The position numbers and the translations under genes were made by a program. A model generated the notes under the pieces. That model worked only from the letters and a program-made list of their open reading frames with translations. It ran no database searches and was not told the origin of the DNA. From NCBI GenBank assembly GCA_045539425.1, contig JAZQFH010000040.1, positions 21,422 to 85,421 on the forward strand: DNA of 64,000 bases. The letters run 5' to 3'. Positions 1-9,800 of this stretch are shown in pieces. This stretch comes from RUG14871 sp045539425 (GTDB lineage: Bacteria > Bacillota_I > Bacilli_A > Erysipelotrichales > Erysipelotrichaceae). Numbering within the stretch: the first letter of the stretch is position 1; each line of letters starts with the position of its first letter.

Positions 1-135
1 GTAGTTTTTTGCCGGCTGACCGGTTACTTCCACAACAGGTTTTTCGCCTTTCTCTTCTTCCTTATGATCGCGCGTGCATCCCGTCATTGCGCAAAGCAAT
101 AACAGAACCGCCAGAATCCCCCTCAGTCTTCTCAC
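1..135 (-). CDS. Lipoprotein, N-terminal part only (runs off the left edge)
   Basis: The 45 visible codons start at a GTG preceded by AAGGAG with 7 nt spacing. They encode a short basic N-terminus, a hydrophobic run and a lipobox-like AMTGC, which predicts lipid attachment at Cys20 and export to the outer face of the membrane. A charged, lysine- and glutamate-rich linker follows. The rest of the protein lies outside the window, so no function can be given. It starts just downstream of the terminator of the next gene and has its own -10 box, so it is probably a separate transcription unit. Confidence 0.75.
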   Translation of the reverse strand, partial: MRRLRGILAVLLLLCAMTGCTRDHKEEEKGEKPVVEVTGQPAKNY

Positions 136-181
136 AGTGTTTCTCCTTCACGGTAAGTTGTATTTATGTCTTCTATTTTGT

Positions 182-187
182 ATTATA
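182..187 (-). promoter_or_regulatory. -10 box for the lipoprotein gene
   Basis: A perfect TATAAT on the minus strand lies 46 nt upstream of the GTG start and just after the terminator of the upstream gene. The -35 region is weak: TTCTTT at 18 nt or TTTACG at 15 nt. Confidence 0.45.
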
Positions 188-212
188 ACATCCTTTCAGA
201 CGCGTAAAGAAC

Positions 213-236
213 AAAAAAGCCATTGAAAATGGCTGT
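213..236 (-). terminator. Intrinsic terminator of the beta-helix protein gene
   Basis: On the minus strand, AGCCATT, a short loop and ATGGCT are followed by six T residues, directly after the stop codon at 243. Confidence 0.8.
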
Positions 237-242
237 TTTGGC

Positions 243-902
243 TTAATGAATCTCCGCAATGGTTCCGTCCGCTTTCCAGATGTGGTTTTCCGGAAGAACC
301 CCGCGCACACAGGAAGTCGGATAGACACGGCTGTTGCGTCCGATCACCGTTCCCGGATTCAGGACGGAATTGCAGCCGACTTCCACGTGGTCTCCCAGCA
401 TGGCGCCGAACTTTTTCATGCCTGTCTCAATGTCTTCATCTGTACTATGGACGACAACGAGCTGCTTGTCGCTTTTGACATTGGATGTAATGGAGCCTGC
501 TCCCATATGGCTGTAGTAGCCTAAGATGGAGTCACCCACATAGTTGTAATGCGGCGTCTGTACATGGTCAAACAGGATGACGTTTTTCAGTTCACAGCTG
601 TTTCCCACCACACAGTCAGCGCCGACGAGTGCGCTCCCGCGGATGAAGGCACAGTGACGTACTTCCGTATTCGGTCCGATGATGCACGGCGCTCCGAGAT
701 ATGCGCTCGGGAACACCTTTGCGCTCTTATGAACCCAGACGTGTTCGCTGACTTCCGTATATTCGTTTTTATCCAGTTTTTCTCCCAGCGCCAGGATCAG
801 ATCCTTGATGCCCTTTAAGGCTTCCCATGGATAGGTAAATCCTTCCAGATATTCCTTTGCGAGTGTATGATCCAGATCATATAGTTCTCTGATTTTTAAC
901 AT
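243..902 (-). CDS. Stand-alone left-handed beta-helix protein (GlmU C-terminal-like acyltransferase fold)
   Basis: The 219 residues show the hexapeptide periodicity of a left-handed parallel beta-helix from about residue 60 to the end, with coils such as IIGPNTEV, ALVGADCVVG and GAGSITSNVK. This resembles the acetyltransferase half of GlmU or glucose-1-phosphate thymidylyltransferase C-termini. No nucleotidyltransferase domain with a GXGTRM motif is present. Proteins of this shape are often annotated as UDP-N-acetylglucosamine pyrophosphorylase-related, but only an acyltransferase or trimerising role fits what is visible. The start follows AAGGGG. It is monocistronic, with its own promoter and terminator. 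The substrate is unknown. Confidence 0.75.
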   Translation of the reverse strand: MLKIRELYDLDHTLAKEYLEGFTYPWEALKGIKDLILALGEKLDKNEYTEVSEHVWVHKSAKVFPSAYLGAPCIIGPNTEVRHCAFIRGSALVGADCVVGNSCELKNVILFDHVQTPHYNYVGDSILGYYSHMGAGSITSNVKSDKQLVVVHSTDEDIETGMKKFGAMLGDHVEVGCNSVLNPGTVIGRNSRVYPTSCVRGVLPENHIWKADGTIAEIH

Positions 903-1140
903 ATCAAATTCCCCTTTCGGCTTATTTTCACTTTACTATTATAGCGAAGTTTGGGTAGCTTTTAAATCAGAACCGTTCACCTGATAACCTTTTTCTTTCC
1001 ATGAATTCGTCGTTTCGGCTTGAATTTATGCTTATCATGCAGAAAAGCATGTCGAATCAGCAAAGCAGGTATAAATATCAACACTTTTTTTCATGATAAA
1101 ATTATTTTGTATTTTCTGAGGAGGGGTTACAGAAAATATC
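903..1140. promoter_or_regulatory. Divergent intergenic region with promoters and an inverted repeat
   Basis: The region separates the beta-helix gene (minus) from the sensor kinase gene (plus). A minus-strand TATAAT lies at 938-943 with a weak TTTAAA -35. On the plus strand, a TAAAAT at 1097-1102 is a possible -10 for the kinase gene, without a good -35. A short inverted repeat, CATGC-N6-GCATG, lies at 1036-1051 and could be an operator. No small pheromone gene was recognised here. Confidence 0.4.
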
Positions 1141-2424
1141 ATGCAATCTGGACTATATTTTGAACTATCAAATCTTATCTTATATGCTATGATGGTCTTT
1201 ACCGCCGATTCCCTGCTCACGCCGAAATACGACAGATGGAAAACCATTCTGATTCTGCTGTTAAGCGTGATCGGATACCGTGCGGGAGCCCTGATTCTGC
1301 CTCAGTTTTCCTATTGGCGGATGCTGTTCGGCTTTTTGTACTTTCTTTGTATGATTTCCTATTTTCATCAGGACCAGTTCAACTACAAGCTGTTCATCGT
1401 CACTTTCATCTTCGCCGCAATCATGGTCTCCGAACTGATCTTCGGTGCACTGATTCCGCGGGACATGATTCTTTCCGGAGAGCTGTTTGAAAAGTATCCA
1501 CTGTCGGTTTATGCGGTATATCTGTTTACCAATGGATGCTTTCTTTTCTGGATCTACCTGTCATTTCGTTTCAAGTTACGGAAATACGTCTATCACGGGG
1601 TCAGCATTCCATGGTACCTCTTCATCCTCTTTCCGCTCTCTCAGATCACTCTGATGGCGGGATGGTTTGAATCTTACCCTTATTCCCAGGAGTCACTGAA
1701 CCCCTGGAAAGTCCTTCCGGCAATTCTGATAAGTGCAGCAGCGGATCTCGGTTTACTGGCGGCACTCCGCCTGGTGATCAAAGCTACGGAAGTCCACGCG
1801 CAGAATGAGATGCTCAACGAACTGATCCGGGCTCAGGAATCCTATTATGATAAGCTGACCGGGAGCTATGAGAACATGCGCCGGCTGCGTCATGATATCG
1901 GCAACCATCTATACACCATCCGGGCATTGATCCAGGACAGCAGAATCTCGGAAGCGGAAGAGTATGCCGCCAAATTCAGCACAGAGAATCAGGAACCGGT
2001 TTTACTGAACTGTGAGAACACCGTTGTTGCGAGCTATCTGTTCCACAAGAAAAAGGAATTCGAGAATAAAGGAATTGCTCTCGAACTTGACATTCACATT
2101 CCCAAACATCTGGAAGTCGCCAACACCGATCTGATCTGTACATTCGGAAACCTTCTCGATAATGCGGAAGAAGCCGTAAAAGAGAAGGAAAAACCTGCGA
2201 TCCAGCTGCAGGCATATTTCAAAAAGCCCTATCTCACGATCATGGCAAAAAAACCGAAAGAGGAATTACCAAAGAAAAAACAGGAACGTATTCCCGGACT
2301 TGAAAGAGGTCTGGGACAGGTCATTCTGAACAACCTCACCCAAAAATACGACGGGCAGTTCAGAGTTTACGAAGAAGAACAACTTTACTGTGCAGAACTA
2401 ATTCTGAAAGAGCAGGAGGATTAA
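1141..2424 (+). CDS. AgrC-like sensor histidine kinase (GHKL ATPase)
   Basis: This is a membrane histidine kinase of 427 residues. The first 215 or so residues are a string of hydrophobic segments (about 6-7 helices), as in AgrC-type pheromone sensors. The phosphoacceptor motif LRHDIGNHL is near residue 250, and the ATPase N-box is NLLDNAEEAV near residue 340. The G-box region reads ERGLGQVIL, less glycine-rich than usual. The response regulator gene follows after 3 nt. The AGGAGG Shine-Dalgarno lies about 16 nt before the ATG, longer than usual, and no in-frame alternative start is closer. No agrB/agrD-like genes are seen nearby, so the ligand is unknown. Confidence 0.85.
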   Translation: MQSGLYFELSNLILYAMMVFTADSLLTPKYDRWKTILILLLSVIGYRAGALILPQFSYWRMLFGFLYFLCMISYFHQDQFNYKLFIVTFIFAAIMVSELIFGALIPRDMILSGELFEKYPLSVYAVYLFTNGCFLFWIYLSFRFKLRKYVYHGVSIPWYLFILFPLSQITLMAGWFESYPYSQESLNPWKVLPAILISAAADLGLLAALRLVIKATEVHAQNEMLNELIRAQESYYDKLTGSYENMRRLRHDIGNHLYTIRALIQDSRISEAEEYAAKFSTENQEPVLLNCENTVVASYLFHKKKEFENKGIALELDIHIPKHLEVANTDLICTFGNLLDNAEEAVKEKEKPAIQLQAYFKKPYLTIMAKKPKEELPKKKQERIPGLERGLGQVILNNLTQKYDGQFRVYEEEQLYCAELILKEQED

Positions 2425-2427
2425 AAC

Positions 2428-3159
2428 ATGTTACATATTGCAGTCTGTGATGACATCAGCGAACATCTGCAGCATTCCCAGAATATGATCCAGGATATCC
2501 TGGCTTCAAAAGAAATCAATTGTGAAATCTATCCGTTCCATACATCGGAAGATCTTTTGCAGAGTATCAGAGATAAAAAAATCCGCCCGGAGATCGCCGT
2601 TCTGGATATTGAACTGAACGGGGAAAGCGGAATCAATCTCGCAAAGAAGATGAATCAGTACCTTCCAACTTGCCAGATTATCTTTCTGACAAACTACATC
2701 GATTATGCTTCCGATGTTTACGAAGCGGAACACGTCTGGTTTGTAACCAAGAAAAAAGCCGACCGTTATCTGGAGCCGGCATTAGATAAAGCGATTGCCG
2801 TACTGACGGAATCCTCAACCCATATTCAGGGAATCATCGTACGTAATCAGGGCAAGAGCATCGTTGTTCCTCTGAATACCATTCTCTATATCAGCCGCGT
2901 CGGCAGAAAAGCGCAGATCAAATGCATGCATCAGGAATACTACGATTCCCGCCGTCCGGTCGATCTGATTCCGCGGCAGTTGGAAAGCACATTTTTGCAG
3001 TGCCACCAGGGATACTGGGTCAATATCAACATGATTGAAGAACTCGATCATAACGAATTTGTCTTAAAAGGAGGCGTCCGGACGCCAATCAGCCGGAATT
3101 TCCGCGATTCCGCCCGTCAGCGCTTCTTTGAAATCTATCATTATCCGGGTGCAGAATAA
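2428..3159 (+). CDS. LytTR-family response regulator (AgrA-like)
   Basis: The 243-residue protein has a receiver domain at about residues 1-125 and a LytTR DNA-binding domain at about residues 140-238. In the receiver, the acidic pair is in AVCDD and the phosphoacceptor Asp is in VLDIEL near residue 60; the LytTR part includes ILYISRVGRKAQI and HQGYWVNINMI. Phosphorylation by the adjacent kinase should control its binding to promoter direct repeats. Spacing after the kinase gene is 3 nt, with AGGAGG at about 2413-2418. Its targets are not identifiable here. The terminator overlaps the end of the gene. Confidence 0.9.
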   Translation: MLHIAVCDDISEHLQHSQNMIQDILASKEINCEIYPFHTSEDLLQSIRDKKIRPEIAVLDIELNGESGINLAKKMNQYLPTCQIIFLTNYIDYASDVYEAEHVWFVTKKKADRYLEPALDKAIAVLTESSTHIQGIIVRNQGKSIVVPLNTILYISRVGRKAQIKCMHQEYYDSRRPVDLIPRQLESTFLQCHQGYWVNINMIEELDHNEFVLKGGVRTPISRNFRDSARQRFFEIYHYPGAE

Positions 3160-3176
3160 GATCTGCACCTTTTTTC
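3148..3176 (+). terminator. Intrinsic terminator of the two-component operon
   Basis: The stem GTGCAGA / TCTGCAC (3149-3155 / 3162-3168) is followed by a run of T. The stop codon lies in the loop. Confidence 0.88.
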
Positions 3177-3182
3177 ATAGAT

Positions 3183-3213
3183 AAAAAAAGAAAAGAGCCT
3201 TCTGAGCTCTTTT
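3183..3213 (-). terminator. Intrinsic terminator of the NusG-like gene
   Basis: On the minus strand AAAAGAGC, a 7-nt loop and GCTCTTTT are followed by C and seven T, immediately after the stop codon. Confidence 0.85.
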
Positions 3214-3741
3214 TCAGATTTTATAAACGATTTCCAGCGGAACGGTAATCATTCTTGTTTCTCCCATGAAATCCATCTCCAGCTTCGCAATACGCTTGTG
3301 GCGATTAATATACACGATTTTACTTTCCATTCCGCTGAGCGGTCCATCCGTAATGATGACTTTGTCTCCCTCAATAAAGCCGACAGAGGTCTGTACGACC
3401 TCATCATCTCCGGCAAGATGAGAGAGATACCGCTTTTCTTCGTGAGTCAGTGCAGGAGTCCCTTCATTATCATATTTCAGGTTTTTGAAATACTTTCCGT
3501 ACTTAAAGCGCAGATCCGTAATGGCTTTATCAAACTCAAGCCCATCCAGTTCGGAAAGAACGAAGATATATCCCGGAAACAGAAGCTTCCGTATAGCTGC
3601 TGTGCCTTCCTCTTTTTTGCGGAAGAGTTCCCGGTACAGCACCTTTGTTTCAAATCCGTTGCGCTCGAAAAACATCTTCACTTTCTCTTCATCGTTGGTC
3701 GCAACGCGAATCACATACCATTCCTTCTCTACGCTGTTCAT
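3214..3741 (-). CDS. loaP: NusG-family specialised antiterminator (LoaP-like)
   Basis: The 175-residue protein has a NusG N-terminal domain (EWYVIRVATNDEEKV, then KLLFPGYIFV near residue 55) and a C-terminal KOW region (GDKVIITDGPLSGMES near residue 125). It is a paralogue type, not housekeeping NusG: the N-terminus is compact and the gene is not next to secE or rplK. LoaP proteins suppress termination inside long polysaccharide or natural-product operons. Here a 23-kb polysaccharide locus with internal terminators begins 21 kb away. The gene is monocistronic, with a TTGATA-16-TATAAT promoter and its own terminator. The family assignment is solid; the target is inferred. Confidence 0.8.
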   Translation of the reverse strand: MNSVEKEWYVIRVATNDEEKVKMFFERNGFETKVLYRELFRKKEEGTAAIRKLLFPGYIFVLSELDGLEFDKAITDLRFKYGKYFKNLKYDNEGTPALTHEEKRYLSHLAGDDEVVQTSVGFIEGDKVIITDGPLSGMESKIVYINRHKRIAKLEMDFMGETRMITVPLEIVYKI

Positions 3742-3759
3742 CTTTTCCTCACACTCCCT

Positions 3760-3787
3760 ATTATAAGAATTCTTACCGCTTTATCAA
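3760..3787 (-). promoter_or_regulatory. Promoter of the LoaP-like gene
   Basis: The -35 TTGATA (3782-3787), a 16-nt spacer and -10 TATAAT (3760-3765) lie on the minus strand, 18 nt upstream of the start codon. Confidence 0.75.
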
Positions 3788-3840
3788 ACGCTTTCTGCAT
3801 TCACGCGCATAACGCATACCCTTCCGCAGATTCCCCATGG

Positions 3841-3869
3841 AAAAGGGAGTCATAGCAATGACGACTCCC
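3841..3869 (-). terminator. Intrinsic terminator of the transglutaminase/SLH gene
   Basis: On the minus strand the stem GGGAGTC / GACTCCC is followed by TTTTCC, just after the stop codon at 3876. Confidence 0.75.
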
Positions 3870-3875
3870 ATCCGG

Positions 3876-5945
3876 TTATTTTATATATCTGTAGAGATTG
3901 TTCATTCTGTACAGGAAGACCGCCAGCTGCGCTCTTGTGCATGAGTTACCCGGTGAGAAATGCGTACTATCTGTTCCCTTCGTCAAGCCGACACTGTATG
4001 CCCAGAGAATTGCCTTATATGTCGTGTTTCCGAGATCCGTACTCACATCCGCAAACGGATTGCCGATGGTGCTGACTGCCGGTTTCCCCGCAAGTCTCCA
4101 TAACATGACCGCCATGTTCGCTCTTGTCGTCGTACCGTTCGGATCAAATCTTCCGTCAGAGCCTTTGACGATTCCCTGCTGATAAGCCCATAAGATTGCC
4201 TTATAAGTTGTATTTCCCAGAGAAGTACTCACATCGCTGAACGGGTTGTTTCCGGTATTGACGGATGGTTTCCCCTTCAAACGCCACAACATGACGCATA
4301 ACTGTGCACGGGTGCACGGTAATTGCGGCCCGTAAGCATAGTCATCCATTCCCTTAACGATTCCGTTATCATATGCCCAATAGATGGCCTTATATGTCGT
4401 ATTTCCCAAATCCGGAGTGGCATCGCCAAACGGGTAATAGGTGATTCTTTCATAATCGATACTCAGTGCTTCGATTCCCGCCTCTTCATAGTACGGCATA
4501 AACTGATAAATATATTCCTGTCCGCGAACAACATCCTTATCGATGAATGTCTTTCTGCTGGATCCAATGCAGGCATAGGAACCATCCGCCTGTTTTTTGT
4601 AGATATTGATTTTTGTATTCCCTGAGTTCAATACCAGGTTTAATTCAACTCCGTGAATACTGTTCTGTACACTTTTTACACATGAATAATAGGGTTCAAT
4701 TGTCTTGGTTGTATAGGTTACTCCGTCCGGTGCAGTTACGGTTGCCGTAAGCAAAAGGTAATCATCCAGAGACGATGAGTTAACATTGCACTTTTTCTCT
4801 GTAATATTTCCGGAAGTATCTTCAAACACGGCATAACAGCTATGGGAGCCTCCCCAGCGGAATTCTTTCAAGCGGTATGTCTTACCGACATAGATCGTGG
4901 CAATCTGGGAATCCTGGAATGCTTGCCCGTCCTTCTGGAAACTGGCAAGATACTGTGTTCCGTTCATGGAAGAAGTTGCGGTACGTGTGAATTCATTCGT
5001 ATAAACATACGAATTATCCGAATTCTTCAAATAGGTGAAGCCGGAAGCCGTCGGGCTCTTCACCATCCAGAAATGCAGTACGTCGTCACCTCTGTGGTGT
5101 ACACGCATTGTGAAGCTTTCCCCTTCGAGCAGATAGAGATCATGCGGTTCTTCCTTTACTTCAAACGGAATCTCATAGCTTGTGGAGGATACCGGGAACT
5201 GCGAATTGAATTCGCTCGTATTATACGTATCTCTGCGCACATGTTTTTCCATGTCCGCGTCGCTCTTAAGGAAATAATGGTAATAATCCGTTGCCGGAGA
5301 TGACGCATCCCATGTCGCATCCACATGATAATACTTTCCATCCAGTTTCACGATGTTCCAGCCATGGTTGTTTTCCCCTGTTGTGACATAGTTTCCCTGT
5401 TCATCCGTTCCATATCCGCGCATGTAACGTACGCCGACGCCAAGTTCACTCAGTAAGCGGTAAACCAGTCCGCCGTATCCCTGACATACGCATGTACGCA
5501 GGATCAGTCCCGCATACGGTGTGTATTTATGGTCATTTCTGGCTGTATCAGAGTAGCTCGTATAATCATAAGTAATATTGGAAGTCACCCATTCATAGAC
5601 TGACCAGATCTTTTCATAATCATCTTCATTGTAAACATTCAGGCTGTTCAGAAGGTTCTTCACGGCACTGTCCACCTGGCTCTCCTGTGAAGAAGTAGTC
5701 CGGTAGCTGGCCGTCAGATTGACTGTAAACACGTATAGCCCGTTTTGAATTGAACGGTCCCAGCTCCAGCTGGATGTCTTATAGTTGACTAAAAGATAAT
5801 CGGATTCTTTCGGTTTTCCCGTATATTCCGTATATGCCTGCTGCACTGCAGACAGGATGATGGTTGTCTTCCCCTGTTGTGACATAGTTTCCATCCGCGT
5901 CTGTTGCATATCCGCGCATATAGCGTACTCCAACACCGAGTTCAC
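3876..5945 (-). pseudogene. Transglutaminase-like SLH protein, 3' part displaced by a frame-breaking duplication
   Basis: This 689-codon frame lacks a signal peptide. Its first 28 or so codons are out-of-frame sequence from the upstream repeat unit. It then encodes a transglutaminase-like core with the expected Cys (RTCVCQGYGG), His (NNHGWNIV) and Asp (YHVDATWD), an extracellular middle region, and three SLH modules at the C-terminus. The in-frame 5' part, with signal peptide and N-terminal region, is the separate frame at 5779-6693. Deleting one 496-bp repeat unit would rejoin the two into a single gene of about 800 codons. As drawn, the product would not be secreted. Transglutaminase-like surface proteins may crosslink or hydrolyse peptides, but the true activity is unknown. 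Confidence 0.8.
5365..5860. repeat. Copy 1 of a 496-bp direct tandem repeat
   Basis: This copy is about 94% identical (28 mismatches counted by eye) to the next unit at 5861-6356. It encodes most of the transglutaminase core. A unit of 496 bp is 3 x 165 + 1, so each extra copy shifts the reading frame. Microhomology ATGG is visible at the junction. Confidence 0.9.
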
Positions 5946-6693
5946 TCAGTAAGCGGTAAACCAGTCCGCCGTATCCCTGACATACGCACGTCCGCAGGAT
6001 CAGTCCCGCATACGGTGTGTATTTTTGGTCATTTCTGGCTGTATCAGAGTAGCTCGTATAATCATAAGTGATATTGGAAGTCACCCATTCATAAACTGAC
6101 CAGATCTTTTCATAATCATCTTCATTGTAAACATTCAGGCTGTTCAGAAGGTTCTTCACGGCACTGTCCACCTGGCTCTCCTGTGAAGAAGTAGTCCGGT
6201 AGCTGGCCGTCAGATTGACTGTAAACACGTATAACCCGTTCTGGACCGAACGGCTCCAGCTCCAGTTGGATGTCTTGTAGTTGACTAAAAGATAATCGGA
6301 TTCTTTCGGTTTTCCCGTATATTCCGTATATGCCTGCTGCACTGCAGACAGGATGAATGATTTATCATCATATTTATTCTTATACGCAAATGAAATATCC
6401 GTCTGACGGTTGACCATACATTTACGCAGATAATTGACCACATCTCCGTACTTGTCAAACGTATTCGATGATGTGATCGTTGCCTGTGCGCTGTCCGGAA
6501 TGTGTACTTCCGGCAGATCTTCCTCGCTTAAGATATCCGCATATTCCGGATTGATATCATATCCTGTTCCCTGCAATTCATCCGTCTCAAACAGATCCTT
6601 GTTTTCATACTCCAAACCGAGCACGCTGAGCGGCTCTGCGCAGAAGAAGAGCGTAAGAATGCAGATCAGCATCTTCACAAATCCATGACGCAT
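5779..6693 (-). pseudogene. Transglutaminase-like SLH protein, 5' part (signal peptide and truncated core)
   Basis: The 304 codons begin with a signal peptide (hydrophobic run LICILTLFFCAEPLSVLG). A linker follows, then a transglutaminase-like core up to and including the Cys motif. At the junction with the second repeat unit the frame shifts right after GEDNH, giving an unrelated tail of about 26 residues. The catalytic Asp region and all three SLH modules are lost, so a secreted product would be neither anchored nor, by family knowledge, catalytically complete. The start follows AGGGGG with about 8 nt spacing. Read together with 3876-5945 it is one broken gene. Confidence 0.8.
5861..6356. 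repeat. Copy 2 of the 496-bp direct tandem repeat
   Basis: This is the partner of 5365-5860. Mismatches cluster at the two ends of the unit, leaving a long, nearly identical middle. Confidence 0.9.
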
Positions 6694-6726
6694 AATTCAT
6701 CCCCCTAAATCACAATATTAAAATAT

Positions 6727-6732
6727 ATTATA
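6727..6732 (-). promoter_or_regulatory. -10 box for the transglutaminase/SLH gene
   Basis: A perfect TATAAT on the minus strand lies 33 nt upstream of the start codon, with AT-rich flanks. No convincing -35 is seen. Confidence 0.5.
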
Positions 6733-6765
6733 CCTCATTCTATATGACTTTTCCGCTGACATTAT

Positions 6766-6797
6766 CTAAAAGGCGGAAACTGAGACAGCTTCCGCCT
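6766..6797 (-). terminator. Intrinsic terminator of the large S8 protease gene
   Basis: On the minus strand AGGCGGAAGCTG / CAGTTTCCGCCT form a 12-bp stem with one mismatch, followed by TTTTAG. Confidence 0.75.
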
Positions 6798-6831
6798 GAT
6801 ATCATCCGGAAATGATTATAATGAACCTTTC

Positions 6832-9800
6832 CTATTGAAGAACATAGAATTTGTTATTGAAGCGATAGAGGAATACCGCGAGTTCAGAGCGCTTGCAGTT
6901 ATCTTTCGGTCCGAATTCCGTCTTCGTCTTACCCTTGGTTAAACCGATATGATAGCCCCACAGGATTGCCTTGTACGTTGTTCCGCCCAGACTTCTGTCG
7001 ACATCCGTAAACGGATTGTCAAATCCTTCCACGCTCGGTGCACCCGCTAAGCGGTAGAGCATTACCAGCATCTGAGCACGCGTGATTTCATCTTCCGGCG
7101 AGAATGTCGTGGCACTTGTGCCTTTTACGACTCCGTTATGATACGCCCAGAGAATGGACTTGTATGTCGTATTTCCCAGAGAAGGACTTACATCACTGAA
7201 CGGATTTTCATATCCGGAAACATCCGGAGATCCGTAGATTCTGTACAGCATGACCGTGAAGTTCTTACGTAAGCAGGCATCTGCCGGCGAGAATTCCGTT
7301 TCACTGGTTCCCTTTACGATTCCGTTCTCATATGCCCACATAATGGCCTTGAACGTCGTATTGCCGATGCTCTCTCTGACATCATCGAACGGATAGTAAA
7401 CGATGCTTTCTTCTTCGCTTAGAGCTTCCGCATTCTGAATCAAGGCTTTGATGCGGTAAGTGTAAAGCGTCTGCACCTTCACATCCGCATCCGTGAATAC
7501 TTTTGCGTCTCCCTGATAGACTTCCGTCCAGCTGCCGTCATCATTCTGACGAACGAGAACATATTTCTCAGCTTCACTGACGTCAGACCAGCTCACCGTA
7601 ATTCCTCTGGTGCTGTTTTTCAGATTCAGAATTTCGATTTCAGGTAACGGGAGTTTTTCCGTCGCGACAACCAACTGATCGGTATATGTCTTTCCTTCCA
7701 GAGTTACCGTAGCCGTGTAAGTGATTTCTCCCGCTTCACTGTATGTTGCCTGACGAGTGATCTCAGATGTCAGAACAGCCGTCAGAGTCACCGTGTGAGT
7801 ATTGTCATATTCACAGACAAATGTTGCCTGAGCAGATTCAAATCCGTTCCAGCTCCAGGATGGTTCCTGATATTTATGTCCCGTCGCCGGAAGCATTTCT
7901 TCCTTCTGATCGGTATAGGTAATTCCTTCAAAGACAGCAGTTGCCGTATACGTACGCACGCCTGTTTCCTCACACGTCGCTTCTTTGCTTAGTGTACTGC
8001 TGATGGATGCGGTTACCGTTTCCGTATGAGCAGGATCCCGCTGACAGACGAATGTGACTGTTGCGCCTTCATAACCGTTCCAAGTCCAGACCGGAGTGTC
8101 CCAGTTATGACCGACAGCTTCCACTTCCACTCTCTTCTCATCCGCGTATTCCTTGCCATCCAGAGTAACCACGGCCCGATACGTCACATGGCCCGGTTCC
8201 GTGCAGCTTCCTGCATCATCCGAACTCTTTGTGATAGTAGCCGAAACAGTCTTGGTATGGTTTTTGTCATGTTCGCACGTAAAGACGGCTTCCGCGGAAG
8301 TATAGTCATCCGCCCAGTTCCAGTCCGGTTCGCCATATGCGTGTCCGATGGCATCGAGAGTTTCTTTCTGGGTATCCGTATAATTCTTTCCTTCAAAGCT
8401 GATTGTGGCGACGTAAGTTTTTTCTCCCGTCGTTTCACACCCCGGCTCTGCAGTAATGTTGGAGGTAATGGTTGCACTCAGCGTCACTGTGTGGTTTTGA
8501 TCATGAGCACAGACAAATGTTGCTTCCGCTTTATTAAAGCCGTCCCAGCTCCACTCCGGTTCACCGAACTGATGTCCGACTGCCGGTAATACAACCGTCT
8601 TTGTCTCTTTGTTTCCTTTATATTCCGCCGTGTAGGCAATGCTTCCGTCTTCTTCACAAGTCGGTTCAACTCTTACGGAAGTCACTTCCGCATCTTCCTT
8701 CAGCGTGTGCGACGCATCATGTTCGCAGATCAGAATCGCCTTGACACTTTCATAGTTCTCTGCCCATTCGAAATGGTCAAACTGATAGCTGTGTCCGAGA
8801 GGTGCAATCTCTCCCGTTTTCTGATCAGTATATGTATTGCCGTCAAATACGACAACTGCAGTATACGTCATCACTCCGGCAGTTTCACATCCTGCCTCTT
8901 TTGTCACAGCAGTGGTAACCTCAGCTTCCATCTGTTTCACATGTGTGGAATCATTTGCGCATGCGAAGATGGCTTTGGCAGAGCTGAGGTCTTCCGCCCA
9001 GGCCCAATCAACCAGACGGTAATCATGTCCGGTTGCCGGCAGAATTTCTTCTTTTGTGTCTGTCAGGATTTCACCGTTCAGCGTAACGGTTGCGGTATAA
9101 GTACGGATGCCGGATGTTTCACACGTTGCTTCCGTGGTAACTTCGCTGCTGATTTGTGCTTCAAGCGTCTGCTTATGTTCCGCATTTGTCTTACAAGTCA
9201 GAGTTGCCGTAGCGCTCTTATATCCGTTCCATGTCCACTGAACATTTTCCGTATCCCAGATATGTCCTTTCGCTTCGACCGTCTTTTCTTCCGTCACATT
9301 CAGATTCAGCTGGCTGTTACGTTCTTTTACCGTAGTAGTCACGCTGCTTTCTTCACAGCCGGCACGGAATGTGAATTCCGCTAATGTACTGTCGCTTGCG
9401 AGTTCTGTCTTATTGGCATAAGTCAGAGTAATCTGTCCCGCGGCTTCATCCACATAAATGGAATGATATGCCAGACTGGAATCTGATGAAACAAACTCCA
9501 GTTTCGCAGGATCGTATTTTAAAGTAATGAAACCGTTGGTGACTGCTTCCTTTTCCGAAAGAGTTACCGTTACGCTTCCATCCTCTTCCGTATTTGAAAC
9601 TGCCGCACCTTCATGGAGGGCCGGTGCTTCGATACGGATGGAATTCAGGCTGCCTGCAGGGAGCTCAGCTTCTGCCGTCTCTTCTGCTTCCCTGTTGAAT
9701 TTCAGCTGTTCCTGCTGAATCCGTTTGTAGATTTCCGCCATCTTTTCATCACTGATCAGCATCTTTTCCTTCGTGATCACATCTTCCGCAATCTCTTCTT

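Noticed and set aside
5365..6356. The tandem duplication as a plain assembly artefact.
   Set aside because: The two copies differ at about 28 positions, which a duplicated contig end would not produce, although recombination between paralogues is not excluded.
7640..9275. Regularly spaced repeats that could be taken for a CRISPR array.
   Set aside because: The period is about 231 bp, the units diverge, and they encode protein repeats in one frame.
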